Assembly: GCF_918797505.1 (NCBI RefSeq)
Contig: NC_092801.1
Coordinates: 10,540,001 to 10,604,000, forward strand
Direction of reading: 5' to 3'
Origin: Bemisia tabaci
Lineage: Eukaryota; Arthropoda; Insecta; Hemiptera; Aleyrodidae
Length of the DNA: 64,000 nt
The notes under the pieces were generated by a model. That model did not search any database. It was not told the origin of the DNA and was given only the letters and a program-made list of their open reading frames with translations. The translations under genes were made by a program, and so were the position numbers. This document shows, piece after piece, positions 44,991 to 55,313 of the stretch; the stretch's first letter is position 1, and each line of letters opens with the position of its first letter.

Positions 44991-46134
44991 GGCGCTAATG
45001 GATCGTCGTAGATTCGCTCATGATGAGACGGGGGAACGGTGTTGTCGATTGGTCTCGAGTAGAGACAGTATATGAATCAGTGAGTTCGAAAACACACAAA
45101 CTCGGGAAAAAAAATTGTTCAGGAAACACCTAAAACTGCGGAGCATGTTCATTTCCCACCATGTTTTGTTCAAACTATAAGCAATTTGCTATAGCTGAGC
45201 TAAAGAGTCAGGATTGAGGTTGCTACATGTTTATATCACAGAGAGTGTCATGGTAATTTTGAGTGTGCGATTTGACTCACGCAGACCATTGAGTTTTCAT
45301 GAGCGGGAGGTTTGAATTCAGGCGTCAAGAAACGTTAAATATATTGGTTAGGAGTTAATTTCAGTAATTTTCGTTGCGCAAATCGTAGCCTGCGTAAAAT
45401 TTTGGTTGAGAAACATGTATCAGAATGCTTGAATTCGTACCTTGTCTAGTGGTCCATTGTTGTGGTAAAGTTTAAAATGCAATTTGACTCACGTAGGCTA
45501 TTGTGTTTTCATGAGCGAAAGGTTTGAATTCACGCATTAAGAAACATTAAATATTTTAGTTGGGAGTAGTTAATTTCAGTAATTTTCGTTGCAAAAATCT
45601 TGTTTTACGTGAAATTTGGGTTAGGAAATATGTATCAGAATGCTTAACTTCGTACCTTGTCTAGTGATCCATTGTGTATTTATCGGATAGATAACTATTC
45701 GAACTCCCTTGTAGGTATATTGCCTATGCAGCAAAATTGAAGGCGAGCCTCAGATAGACGACACCAATCAATTGGTTAACATTATCTGTCATCGCTTCAA
45801 TCATTTGAGCCTATGAAATGGTGTAAATGTGCGCCTTTCGATTATGGAACTATTGACGCTCCCTGGTAGGCATGTTGCCTACACAGCAAAGTTGAAGGCG
45901 AACTTCAAGTAGACAATATCTGGCCATAAGTTTGCGTACTGGTTCTAGCAAAGTCTATCGAGAAAGATAACTGTAAGATTTTTAGTACATAACTATTGGC
46001 TCTCTTTGTCTGGACGGTGAAATTTTTAAAACATGTATCTTGGTTTGTGGCATTGCAGACTCGCTGTCATACTTTATTTTTTCTGCGGAACAATATTCAA
46101 AATCATTTCTTAAAAACTTTCGTATTTTTCTTCT
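44991..46134. repeat. Two-unit tandem repeat and repeat fragments
   Basis: 45,255-45,465 and 45,470-45,675 are direct copies of a unit of about 215 bp (GATTTGACTCACG.AG.C.ATTG, GAGTTAATTTCAGTAATTTT, TACCTTGTCTAGTG.TCCATT). 45,715-45,915 has two similar phrases (TATTGCC.A.GCAGCAAA and AAGGCGA.CTTCA). 46,012-46,134 is a truncated family A copy ending at the hairpin boundary. Confidence 0.65.
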
Positions 46135-47851
46135 TTGCGTGAAGAGGATGCAATGAAAAGAGGGTTATGCATAACGGCCAAAAAGTGACCCCGCGGGGAT
46201 TGTACGAAACTTTGTGGGATGATTGTATAGGTCATTTTGGGCCTGCATCTGGCTGCTTTTAGGCGAAAACCGCAGGGAAACAGCGTTGCCATTTTTTAAA
46301 GTCGTAACCTTCAAACAACCATAACTTTCGCAAAAATGCAGTTACAGAGCTCGTATTTATACCAATAAATGCGGAAAATTTTGCTCTATTGACCAACGCA
46401 AAGGAAATTTTTATTTGAGTCCACTGTTGCCACGTTCTGGCCATTTTTTTTAATTTTCATAATGATTAAAAATCACGTTATCGCCTAAAAGTGTGTTTGC
46501 AGTTGGTGGGGATTGAATAAAAACCTGTCGGAATTATTGTTCGTTCGATTCCGCATCCATTGATATGTTATACTTTTGTGAGAGGCTTAGGGAATCCAAG
46601 TTACAGCGATTTAAAAATTCGGCAACACGCCCGACGCCCGATTTTGACGCTCGTTAAGGTACGTTTCGCGACTCCGTGTTGAAGGAGAACGCCTAGATAA
46701 AACAAAATTCGAAGAGCCAGTTCATGTTTTACGCTTTTTTGAAACTTTCACGTCATTTTTTAGAAATTCAAGTAGCGGCGGTGTGGCCGGTTTTCGATAT
46801 TGTATCGAGATCAAGATCGCTGGATCTAGGTCCCTTTCCAAAACTAATCATCAGACCGCTCGGGTGATTCGGTAGCCTTAAATTTCGATACCTCGTTATT
46901 GTCGGGCACCAGTGCCGTTGCAAAGAGATAGAAGAAACCATCGATTCGATAAATCGACAATTCCAACTACAGAATAAGGCTGGACGTGATTTAATGAGTG
47001 ATACATTTTTTTGTGATTGCGGCGGCGGTTTCCTTGAAAACTGGCAACCCCGCCTCTACGCGAATTCCGACGGAAATTAGGCGACGTTGTTAACATAATG
47101 TCGCAAATGGTCAGTTTAGGATATACTATGTAGCTAGACGTGATTAAATGAGTACTACTTTCAATTGTGATCGCAGCGGTGGTTTTCATTGAAAACCGGC
47201 AACACCGCCGCTACTTGAATTTCTAAAAATGACGTGAAAGTTTCAAAAAAGCGTAAAACATGAACTAGCTCTTCGAATTTTGTTTTATCTAGGCGTTCTC
47301 CTTCAACACGGAGTCGCGAAACGTACCTTAACGAGCGTCAAAATCGGGCGTCGGGCGTGTTGCCGAATTTTTAAATCGCTGTAACTTGGATTCCCTAAGC
47401 CTCTCACAAAAGTATAACATATCAATGGATGCGGAATCGAACGAACAATAATTCCGACAGGTTTTTATTCAATCCCCACCAACTGCAAACACACTTTTAG
47501 GCGATAACGTGATTTTTAATCATTATGAAAATTAAAAAAAATGGCCAGAACGTGGCAACAGTGGACTCAAATAAAAATTTCCTTTGCGTTGGTCAATAGA
47601 GCAAAATTTTCCGCATTTATTGGTATAAATACGAGCTCTGTAACTGCATTTTTGCGAAAGTTATGGTTGTTTGAAGGTTACGACTTTAAAAAATGGCAAC
47701 GCTGTTTCCCTGCGGTTTTCGCCTAAAAGCAGCCAGATGCAGGCCCAAAATGACCTATACAATCATCCCACAAAGTTTCGTACAATCCCCGCGGGGTCAC
47801 TTTTTGGCCGTTATGCATAACCCTCTTTTCATTGCATCCTCTTCACGCAAG
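46135..47851. repeat. Large hairpin: inverted 660-bp arms
   Basis: 46,135-46,795 and 47,189-47,851 are nearly perfect inverted copies (outer ends TTGCGTGAAGAGGATGCAAT and ATTGCATCCTCTTCACGCAA), with a loop of about 390 bp. A third copy is at 49,891-50,570 in the orientation of the left arm. The 61-codon frames in all three copies (ATG at 46,444 minus, 47,541 plus and 50,178 minus) are identical, so the copies are very recent or an assembly artefact. The loop contains a duplicated GTGAT.GCGGCGGTTT.C motif. Confidence 0.9.
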
Positions 47852-48933
47852 GTCGAGGTCGATCTTCGGGGGATAAAAGATCTTCTGAAAGTCGAAATGG
47901 ACGGTCTGAGGGTCGGACCAGATCGTCTGAAGATCGAAGCAGATCTTTTAAGGCTCAGAGAGGACCACCCAACACAAGAGGTAAATCAGAAGATGTCCCT
48001 AGAGATAGGAAAGAGTCTGACAGAAGGAGCAAGTCCGAAGAGGTGGCTGAAAGGAATCGAAAGGAATCATCCGATCAAAATCCCAAAAATGGAGGGAAGC
48101 CGAGAGGAAGTTCACGCAGTGATCGCAGAAGTGAACCAAGGGAAGTGAGTAGAAAACAGAGCAGATCGTCTAATGAAAAAAATAGGGATCGGAGAAAAAA
48201 TTCGGAAGACGTTAGAAACCGTATGAGAGAGAAATCATCAGAGGAGGATACAAAGGAAATCGAAGTGTCGTCAGAGGAGATGGAGAGAGGATCTACCAGG
48301 GGTAAAACAAAAAACCGAGGGTATTCTTCTGAGCAAGCCAAAAATCAAAACAAATCCAGGAATCAGAGGAAACAAAAAAATTCATCAGAAGAAGGGGTCA
48401 AGGATAGAAAGCAATCAAAAAGGCGCAAAGATCAGATGTTTTCTTCAGAGGATAGACGTCTTTCAGAAGAAGGGGTCAAGGATAGAAAGCAATCAAAAAG
48501 CCGCAAAGATCAGAAGAATTCTTCAGAGGAGAAGAAAAATTCCTCAGAAAAATCAGCAAGAGAACAAAGAAAAAATGGCAAAAAATCGTCGGATCAGACA
48601 TCCAAACCGGATAAAAAGCCATCAGAAAAAGAAAACAATGATGAGAAAAAGAAATCTCCACAGAAAGAAAGTCAAGATGAGAAAAAATCATCACCGGAGG
48701 CAACTGAAGACAGAAAAGAATCACGAGAAGAGAGCATCACGGAGCAAGATAAGGGATCGCAAGGAAAAACCGAAGACGACCAAAAATCGTCAGATAGACA
48801 GGAAAAAGATAAAGAATCTTCAGTAAAGGAAACGAAGGACCAGGAGCAATCTCCAGAGGAGGAAACCAAAGATGAGGGAGATCCCTCGGAAAAAGATACT
48901 GAGGATGAGGAAGAGAGTGATCAATGGAGATAA
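47851..48933 (+). CDS. C-terminal RS/acidic tail fragment of an SMP-30-type fusion
   Basis: A continuous frame of about 360 codons starts exactly at the hairpin edge and ends with TAA at 48,931-48,933. The first 30-40 residues (GRGRSSGDKRSS, GRSEGRTRSSEDRSRSF) match the repeated RS unit of the 51,272-52,548 gene, so this is the downstream part of a related gene. It then continues with lower-complexity charged sequence: SSEE clusters, a repeated EEGVKDRKQSK motif (twice) and a final acidic end DTEDEEESDQWR. The fragment has no start of its own; the first in-frame ATG is at 48,043. No domain is present. It may be a pseudogene fragment separated from its 5' part by the hairpin, or a true exon with its acceptor lost from view. 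Confidence 0.6.
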   Translation, partial: GRGRSSGDKRSSESRNGRSEGRTRSSEDRSRSFKAQRGPPNTRGKSEDVPRDRKESDRRSKSEEVAERNRKESSDQNPKNGGKPRGSSRSDRRSEPREVSRKQSRSSNEKNRDRRKNSEDVRNRMREKSSEEDTKEIEVSSEEMERGSTRGKTKNRGYSSEQAKNQNKSRNQRKQKNSSEEGVKDRKQSKRRKDQMFSSEDRRLSEEGVKDRKQSKSRKDQKNSSEEKKNSSEKSAREQRKNGKKSSDQTSKPDKKPSEKENNDEKKKSPQKESQDEKKSSPEATEDRKESREESITEQDKGSQGKTEDDQKSSDRQEKDKESSVKETKDQEQSPEEETKDEGDPSEKDTEDEEESDQWR

Positions 48934-49890
48934 TCATCCGAGGAAAAAGACAGTAGCAGTCATCCCTAAAAAAAACCATTCCCATATTTAAGTAGTACTT
49001 AATAATACTGAACTAGTTATTCGAGTAAATACTTTTGAGTAAATATGTTATTCGATTTGTTCTTAAGGATCGTGTGATGGCATAAAACAACGTTTCAGTC
49101 TTTCTTTCAGTTTAACGTTATGCAAATATGATAACTAGCCCATAATCAAGCGTGTTTTGTACTCGAAGTACCCACTGATAAAAAACAAGATTACTGCCGT
49201 TTAATAATAAAAGCAACGTTGAATATCCGAATGGTTTTCGATGGATCCACAATTCTTTACGTGGCGAGATAAATACTATCTATAATTATTATGAATAAAT
49301 TCAAATTTAAGTCGACAAGATAATGGTAAGTGATTTCGAAATGCAATAATCTGTTTGTAATGCGTAAATTAAAGGTCAAACTAAGAAAATATACAATTAC
49401 AAAAATAAAAAAGAGAAATTTTCGTTGCGATTTTTTAAAATTTCCATGCATGCACTTAATTTTCCCGATAGGAAGTCCGTCTGACTTCTTTAATGAAACC
49501 GGAGTATAATGTTCATAAGAACAAATCGACGTACGGGCGGGTGCAGGGGAAGGGCGCAAGGGCCATCCCCCCTCCCGTTCATCCAAAATTAACGGGGAAG
49601 AAATAGGGAAGAAAGAAAAAAGGAAAAGAACGGAGGGCGGAGAAGGAAGAACGCTTATATTTGGTGATAATTATAGACGAACTTAAATCGAACCGCACAT
49701 TCGATGCTTTAAAATTTTGACAATATTCCGGGAGAACCCCCCGGAACCACCCCCCCCCCCCCGTTCGAAGTGTCTAGGTCTATGGATCGACAGTGAAAAT
49801 CCACAGTTGAGTATCTGCATTGCCGAGTTTTCAAACATCCCATCTTAGGTATTTCACTTTTAATGGAGAAGGCATCTACTTCTTTCCTTG
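48934..49890. other. Intergenic space, nothing recognised
   Basis: 3' flank of the RS-tail fragment. Possible AATAAA at 49,207-49,212. About 49,580-49,650 is purine-rich and 49,738-49,763 has a C run. No exon or repeat family was identified. Confidence 0.4.
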
Positions 49891-50570
49891 AAAGAGGGTT
49901 ATGCAAAACGGCCAAAAAGTGACCCCGCGGGAATTGTACGAAACTTTGTGGGATGATTGTATAGGTCATTTTGGGCCTGCATCTGGCTGCTTTTAGGCGA
50001 AAACCGCAGGGAAACAGCGTTGCCATTTTTTAAAGTCGTAACCTTCAAACAACCATAACTTTCGCAAAAATGCAGTTACAGAGCTCGTATTTATACCAAT
50101 AAATGCGGAAAATTTTGCTCTATTGACCAACGCAAAGGAAATTTTTATTTGAGTCCACTGTTGCCACGTTCTGGCCATTTTTTTTAATTTTCATAATGAT
50201 TAAAAATCACGTTATCGCCTAAAAGTGTGTTTGCAGTTGGTGGGGATTGAATAAAAACCTGTCGGAATTATTGTTCGTTCGATTCCGCATCCATTGATAT
50301 GTTATACTTTTGTGAGAGGCTTAGGGAATCCAAGTTACAGCGATTTAAAAATTCGGCAACACGCCCGACGCCCGATTTTGACGCTCGTTAAGGTACGTTT
50401 CGCGACTCCGTGTTGAAGGAGAACGCCTAGATAAAACAAAATTCGAAGAGCTAGTTCATGTTTTACGCTTTTTTGAAACTTTCACGTCATTTTTAGAAAT
50501 TCAAGTAGCGGCGGTGTTGCCGGTTTTCAATGAAAACCACCGCTGCGATCACAATTGAAAGTAGTACTCA
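49891..50570. repeat. Third copy of the hairpin arm
   Basis: Same orientation as the left arm (46,150-46,795) but extends further at its right (CCGGTTTTCAATGAAAACCA ... GTAGTACTCATTTAATGA), where it matches the right arm and part of the loop in reverse. It ends in the GGGAGG array. Confidence 0.9.
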
Positions 50571-50576
50571 TTTAAT

Positions 50577-50771
50577 GAGGGAGGGGGAGGGAGGGGGAGG
50601 GAGGGGGAGGGGGAGGGGGAGGGAGGGGGAGGGAGGGGGAGGGGAGGGGAGGGGGGAGGGGGAGGGGGGGGAGGGGGAGGGAGGGGGAGGGAGGGGGAGG
50701 GAGGGGGAGGGAGGGGGAGGGGGAGGGAGGGGGAGGGGGACGGAGGGGGAGGGAGGGGGAGGGGGAGGGAG
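50577..50771. repeat. (GGGAGG)n-type microsatellite
   Basis: About 195 bp made of GGGA/GGGGGA units. Glycine/arginine/glutamate- and proline/serine-rich frames across it are artefacts. Such tracts can form triplex or quadruplex DNA and are hard to assemble. Confidence 0.97.
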
Positions 50772-50989
50772 AGAATATCACCAAGAAACTGAAACGCCTG
50801 CATCCTGCAATTCAGTGACTATGCAATTTAAACCACTTGAGGGTCGATATGATGGCATCCTCTCGCTTTCCCGCTTAATCTCATCACTACAACGCAGATG
50901 CAGTGTCTTGCAAGAAACGATGAAGGCACTATTCAGTTTATTGCTAGTGGCTCTCAAATAGCCGGTGAATTCTGCTGAACGCGGCCCTA

Positions 50990-51223
50990 CACTGGGGGAA
51001 AAAAAACACATTGGATCTAGATTCCAGACTCTTGAAAACATTGACAAGAAGAAATACTCTTGATTCAATCAGATTTTTGCTTACATAAAAAGGAAATCCG
51101 CTCAAATTAAGAGGCTTGGTTCTTGATTAAAGTTAAAATCCCATTGAATCAAGAGTATATTTTTTCTTGTCGATGTTTTTAAGAGTCCGGACTCTAGATC
51201 CAATATGTTTTTTTCCCCCAGTG
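50990..51223. mobile_element. Family B MITE
   Basis: Ends CACTGGGGGAAAAAA and TTTTTTTCCCCCAGTG, with the family interior (CCAGACTCTTGAAAACATTG / CGATGTTTTTAAGAGTCCGG). It ends only about 48 bp before the SMP-30 exon at 51,272. Confidence 0.9.
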
Positions 51224-51271
51224 TATTAACCTTGTAGATACGCATAATTTCGTTACTCCCCTCTTTCACAG

Positions 51272-52548
51272 GTGATTGAAGTTGACCCCGAAAAAGGTAA
51301 GCTAATGAGGAAGATAATACTCCCGGTGCGAGACGTTACCTCTTGCGCCTGGGGCGGCCCGGACCTGAACACCCTCTACGTTACAACATCGCGAATTGAC
51401 CTCACCGAGGCGGAGAGGAGACAACAACCCCTGGCCGGGTGTGTCTTCGAAATTTGCGGTCTGGGGCCACGCGGGATCCCTGCGAACAACGCTGTCGTGT
51501 GCAGGGATGGCTGTTGTTGCGGATTCATCGGGGCTGTAATCAGAATACATGCCCCTGTTGCGGAGGAGGTTGCTCGACGTCCAGCGGAAATTGCGTTGAT
51601 CGCGGTTGTGGGGGTGGAGTGTGCGGGTGCGGTTTAGGGAACTGTTGCACTTTGCAAGGTCAAGAGGAACCTGACGGAGATCGCAGAAAGCCTGAGCGAG
51701 GAGATTCGAAGAGGGATGAACCGAAATATCGGGAGAAAGAAAAGGACACCCGAGAGAACTCCCAGGAGAAACGAGAAGATCGAAAGGAGTCCGAAGAAGA
51801 TAAGAAGGTTCGGAAGCAGTTGCTTGAGGAAATGAGCAAATGGCGGAAAGAGGTTTTTGGAGAAAGATCGTCTCAGGATCAGGACAGAGCTTCCGAGGAT
51901 CGCAGCAGATCGTCCGACGATCGCAGCAGATCATCTGACGATCGCAGCAGATCGTTCGAGGATCGGAGCAGATCATCTAAGGATCGAGGTCAATCCTCAG
52001 GGGATAAAAGATCTTCTGATAGTCGAATAGGACGGTCTGAGGATCGGAGTAGAGCATCCGACGATCGCAGCAGATCGTCCGAAGAACGGAACAGATCGTT
52101 CGAGGATCGGAGCAGATCGTCCGAGGAACGGAGCAGAGAATTTCAGAAACAGAGCAGATCATCTAAGGATCGAGGTCGATCTTCGGGGGATAAAAGATCT
52201 TCTGATAGTCGAAGAGGACGGTCTGAGGATCGGAGTAGATCGTCCGACGATCGCAGCAGATCGTCCGAGGAACGGAACAGATCGTTCGAGGATCGGAGCA
52301 GATCGTCCGAGGAACGGAGCAGAGAATTTCAGAAACAGAGCAGATCATCTAAGGATCGAGGTCGATCTTCGGGGGATAAAAGATCTTCTGATAGTCGAAG
52401 AGGACGGTCTGAGGATCGGAGTAGATCGTCCGACGATCGCAGCAGATCGTCCGAGGAACGGAACAGATCGTTCGAGGATCGGAGCAGATCTTCCGTGGAT
52501 CGGAGCAGAGAATATCAGAAACAGGGTAGATCATTTTTAAATCCCTAA
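51272..52548 (+). CDS. SMP-30 terminal exon fused to Cys-rich and RS-repeat tail
   Basis: After a good acceptor (CTCTTTCACAG) the exon starts in phase 0 with VIEVDPEKGKL, the same junction and sequence type as the last exon of SMP-30 gene A (VIKVDPRDGRL). Residues 1-75 complete the propeller (YVTTSR, then GLGPRGIPAN). Then come about 50 residues with some 15 cysteines (DGCCCGFIG, CPCCGGGC, CGCG, GNCC), a Lys/Glu-rich helix-like stretch, and from about 51,880 an RS/DRS-rich tail with a 62-residue repeat. The propeller frame and the tail frame are offset by one base; a missing G in the GGGG run near 51,530 would join them, otherwise the propeller frame stops at 51,637. No exons 1-5 were found upstream on this strand. 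The fusion itself is inferred. Confidence 0.65.
51977..52534 (+). repeat. 186-bp tandem repeat coding for RS units
   Basis: Three units of exactly 186 bp (51,977, 52,163, 52,349), nearly identical, each encoding 62 residues of the DRSRSS/EERNRSF type. The period is a multiple of three, so the frame is kept. Confidence 0.95.
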
Positions 52549-53029
52549 AAACTCATAAATTGGATGAGGGGAAGTGGGGTTTTTTTTTTTTTTGTTTTTC
52601 GGAAAAGTTTTGTTGCTACGCATCTTACTTTACCGTTTGCTGCCTTTTTATCAGCTGTTTTCTTTCAACAATCATCATTAAGTGAGGTTACTTCCAACAC
52701 TCAACTGCCATCAACTTACATTTTTCTTTTCCGCGTTTTTTTTTTTTTTTTTTTTTTACGGTTTTTCATGATTGGTTCCATCTTTTTCCTATTGCCAATT
52801 TTTCCTCCTTAAGTCAATAACCTCCACTTATTTTTCTCATTTCCGATCAGAACTTTTCACGCTGTTTCTTTTCAATGTGTATAAATATGTTTATTATTAA
52901 TTTCCATTTTCATTTCATCCTTTTTCTTCTGATTTATTTTTTTTAATTTAAAAATTGAACTTTTCAGTTAAGATTTTGTTAAAATAATAATAATTTTTAC
53001 TAATTTTAATTTTAAATTTAACAGTTGTT
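52549..53029. other. T-rich spacer
   Basis: AT-rich with T runs at about 52,580-52,593 and 52,738-52,757. Nothing else recognised; it may be part of the Helitron or 3' flank of the RS-tail gene. Confidence 0.4.
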
Positions 53030-53511
53030 ATGAGTGAAATTTTCAATGACCGAGGCGGTCGTCCTCCAAAACGTGGTCGCGTTTTCCAGAATTCTTTGCA
53101 TGTTCGTTTAGTGAAGTAAGAACTTAACTCTGTTATTAGTATAGAAAATCAAAGTTTCATTTCTTCATTTCGGAAGTATAAAATTGATGATCAGAACTTT
53201 GATGAAAATTTTGTTACCAAATTTTCAGTCGGTTCAATGAATATAATTTGTCATCATTGTGATGCTCGCCATTTTCAGGGTGAAATGTCCAATGGTCATT
53301 TTAATAACTGCTGCCAAAATGGCTTAATTTCTTTACCGAGTATTCGGACAAATACCGATTTGAAATCATTATTTTTATATTCTCCAAATTTCATAAAGCA
53401 TATCAGAAATTATAATAGTGCTGTTGCTTTTGCCTCTTTCTCTGCAAATCGAATTGATATTCCGGGTGATGGACCTTATTGCTTTAAAGTTCAAGGATCC
53501 ATATATAGGTA
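53030..53511 (+). pseudogene. Helitron helicase-like (Rep N-terminal) fragment
   Basis: From ATG 53,031 the frame encodes MSEIFNDRGGRPP..., meets TAA at 53,118-53,120, and continues in the same frame to a stop at 53,510-53,512. Residues such as CHHCDARHFQGE, CCQNG, IRNYNSAVAFASF and GPYCFKVQGSIYR are typical of the N-terminal helicase-like domain of eukaryotic Helitron Rep/helicase proteins (usual form CG.CGA.HW, YNSAFAF.S and GPY.FKI.G.IYH). The Rep HUH motif and the helicase domain are absent. A decayed plus-strand Helitron is the likely source, in line with the Helitron 3' end at 54,071. Confidence 0.8.
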
Positions 53512-53780
53512 AGTTTATTACCGGAACCAGAATGCAGACTGAACATGGAAAAAACGAAGAAGAAAAAGCGGAAAAATTAGATGAAGTTAAAACAGGAGCA
53601 GAAAAAGAAGAAGAACCAGAAGGAACAGCTACTGAAGAAGAAAAAGAAGAAGCAAAAAAAGAAAAGACAAAAGGAGGAAAGAAGAAGAGCAAAGTTGTAG
53701 GAAATATAGGAAGAAAAGCAGGACAGAAATGGCAAAAGAAGAATCAACAATTTAATCGAAAAAAAAAGCAAAGTATTTAA
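53512..53780 (+). other. Lys/Glu-rich open frame next to the Helitron fragment
   Basis: In another frame, about 90 codons run from around 53,505 (YIGKFITGTRM) to TAA at 53,778-53,780. The stretch is very rich in Lys and Glu (EEEKEEAKKEK, GGKKKSK). AG precedes GTAAGTTTATTACC at 53,508, so this could be an acceptor of a captured exon, or the GTAAGT could be a donor. No domain is recognised. Confidence 0.35.
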
Positions 53781-54040
53781 AAAATAAAAAAAGATCTTCT
53801 TTAAAATTAGTTTGAAAACAAATGTAAAACCGAAAAAATAATTTTGTATGAAGATTAAAACAAAATTTTAGTTTAAAGTTTACTAAATAAAATTACAATT
53901 TTTGAAAACATTTGTTATATTTATTCTCTCAAAAAAATAATTAGACCCGATTCAAAGACAAAACAGAAAATTAAATGAAAATAAATAAAAAAAAAAAAAA
54001 AAAAAAACATGTGAAAGTGAAAAGTGTACAGGAAAAATAA

Positions 54041-54071
54041 GGGGCTGCGAAGCAGCCCCATAAGCCCCTAG
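54041..54071 (+). mobile_element. Helitron 3' terminus (hairpin plus CTAG)
   Basis: GGGGCTGC-GAA-GCAGCCCC (54,041-54,059) forms an 8-bp hairpin. After 8 bases comes CTAG (54,068-54,071), followed by T. Hairpin then CTRR then T is the standard 3' end of a Helitron. The sequence after it, TATTATTTAGTTGCATTTC, reappears uninterrupted at 54,603 preceded by TTCA, as expected for insertion between A and T. The 5' TC end was not located. Confidence 0.85.
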
Positions 54072-55060
54072 TATTATTTAGTTGCATTTCTTCCTGCGCT
54101 TGTTTATTTTTAATCCCTCTAAAAAATTATCGAATTTCTTATATGAACCTAGCTTGAACACTTTTAGTCCTCGCGGTAGAAACTGCAGCAGCGGTAAAGG
54201 AAAACTGACAAGGCCGCAGCGTGTAGTCTGATTTAATATCAATCTTCCATCACATTGCTAAGGCGCAATGATACAACTATTCGTACTCTCCGGAACGCGT
54301 GAGGTATCACGCCACATATGAAGGCGTTTTCGAAACTGCCAACTTCCCAAATCAGGATACTTGCGGCGCTTAGATAGGCGTCAACCAAAACTGGCCGGCA
54401 AATATTAAGGACTTTTGCAACCCTTCTTCAGTACATGTACTAAAAATTCAGTTCCTCAAAAGCAAAAAAAATGCAGTACTTTTTCGATGCCTTTTAAGTT
54501 GATTGTTACATTGCGAGTCCATTTCATTTGGTTCCATTTCTTCCTGCGCCCTTACTTTTAATTCTTCTAAAATATTATTTTTTCACTAGTTAAGTTGAGT
54601 TCATATTATTTAGTTGCATTTCTTCCTGCGCTTGTTTATTTTTAATCCCTCTAAAAAATTATCGAATTTCTTAATATAAACCTAGCTTGAACCTTTTAGT
54701 CCTCGCGGTCGAAACTGCAGCAGCGGTAAAGGAAAACTGACAAGGCCGCAGCGTGTGGTCTGATTTAATATCAATCTTCCATCACATTGCTAAGGCGCAA
54801 TGATACAACTATTCGTACTCTCTGGAACGCGTGAGGTATCACGCCACATATGAAGGCGTTTTCGAAACTGCCAACTTTCCAAATCAGGATACTTGCGGCG
54901 CTTAGATAGGCGTCAACCAAAACTGGCCGGCAAATATTAAGGACTTTTGCAACCCTTCTTCAGTACATGTACTAAAAATTCAATTCCTCAAAAGCAAAAA
55001 AAATGCAGTACTTTTTCGATGCCTTTAAGTTGATTGTTCAATTGAGTTTATATTATTTAG
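54072..55060. repeat. Direct repeat of about 531 bp (family F)
   Basis: 54,072-54,560 recurs at 54,603-55,035 with few differences (GAACCTAGCTTGAAC / AACCTAGCTTGAACC, CGCGGT.GAAACTGCAGCAGC, GGAACGCGTGAGGTATCACG). A further partial unit starts at about 55,049. It contains a family E phrase (CAACTATTCGTACTCTC) in each copy. Confidence 0.85.
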
Positions 55061-55313
55061 TTATACTTCTACCTGCGCCCTTACTTTTAATTCTTCTAAA
55101 ATATTATTTTTTCACTAAATACAAGTGTTTCTTGAGCACACTTAAACAACAGTTCACAAATTATCAAACATTTTCCGGAGGGCATCTCGGTCTCCCTCGG
55201 AACTAGACTCAGATTCCTCTGGAGAGGGGGGGGGGGGGCTTTAGTTTTATATTATTCGGTCACCTTACTATTCAACTAATTTTTAAAAATAGGTAACTAA
55301 GACCGCTGCTTAC
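55061..55313. other. Spacer where the last exon of SMP-30 gene B is expected
   Basis: Contains only an AT-rich stretch and a G run (about 55,227-55,238). No minus-strand exon resembling V-I-x-V-D-P was found here or further left down to about 49 kb. Confidence 0.5.

Noticed and set aside
47541..47726. 61-codon frame conserved in three copies
   Set aside because: Conservation is explained by recent copying of the whole 660-bp segment; a second overlapping frame is conserved equally, and there is no domain.
50530..50961. Glycine/arginine/glutamate-rich and proline-rich frames on both strands
   Set aside because: They are translations of the GGGAGG array. The short MKALFSLLLVAL leader-like stretch near 50,930 stops after 13 codons and has no donor.
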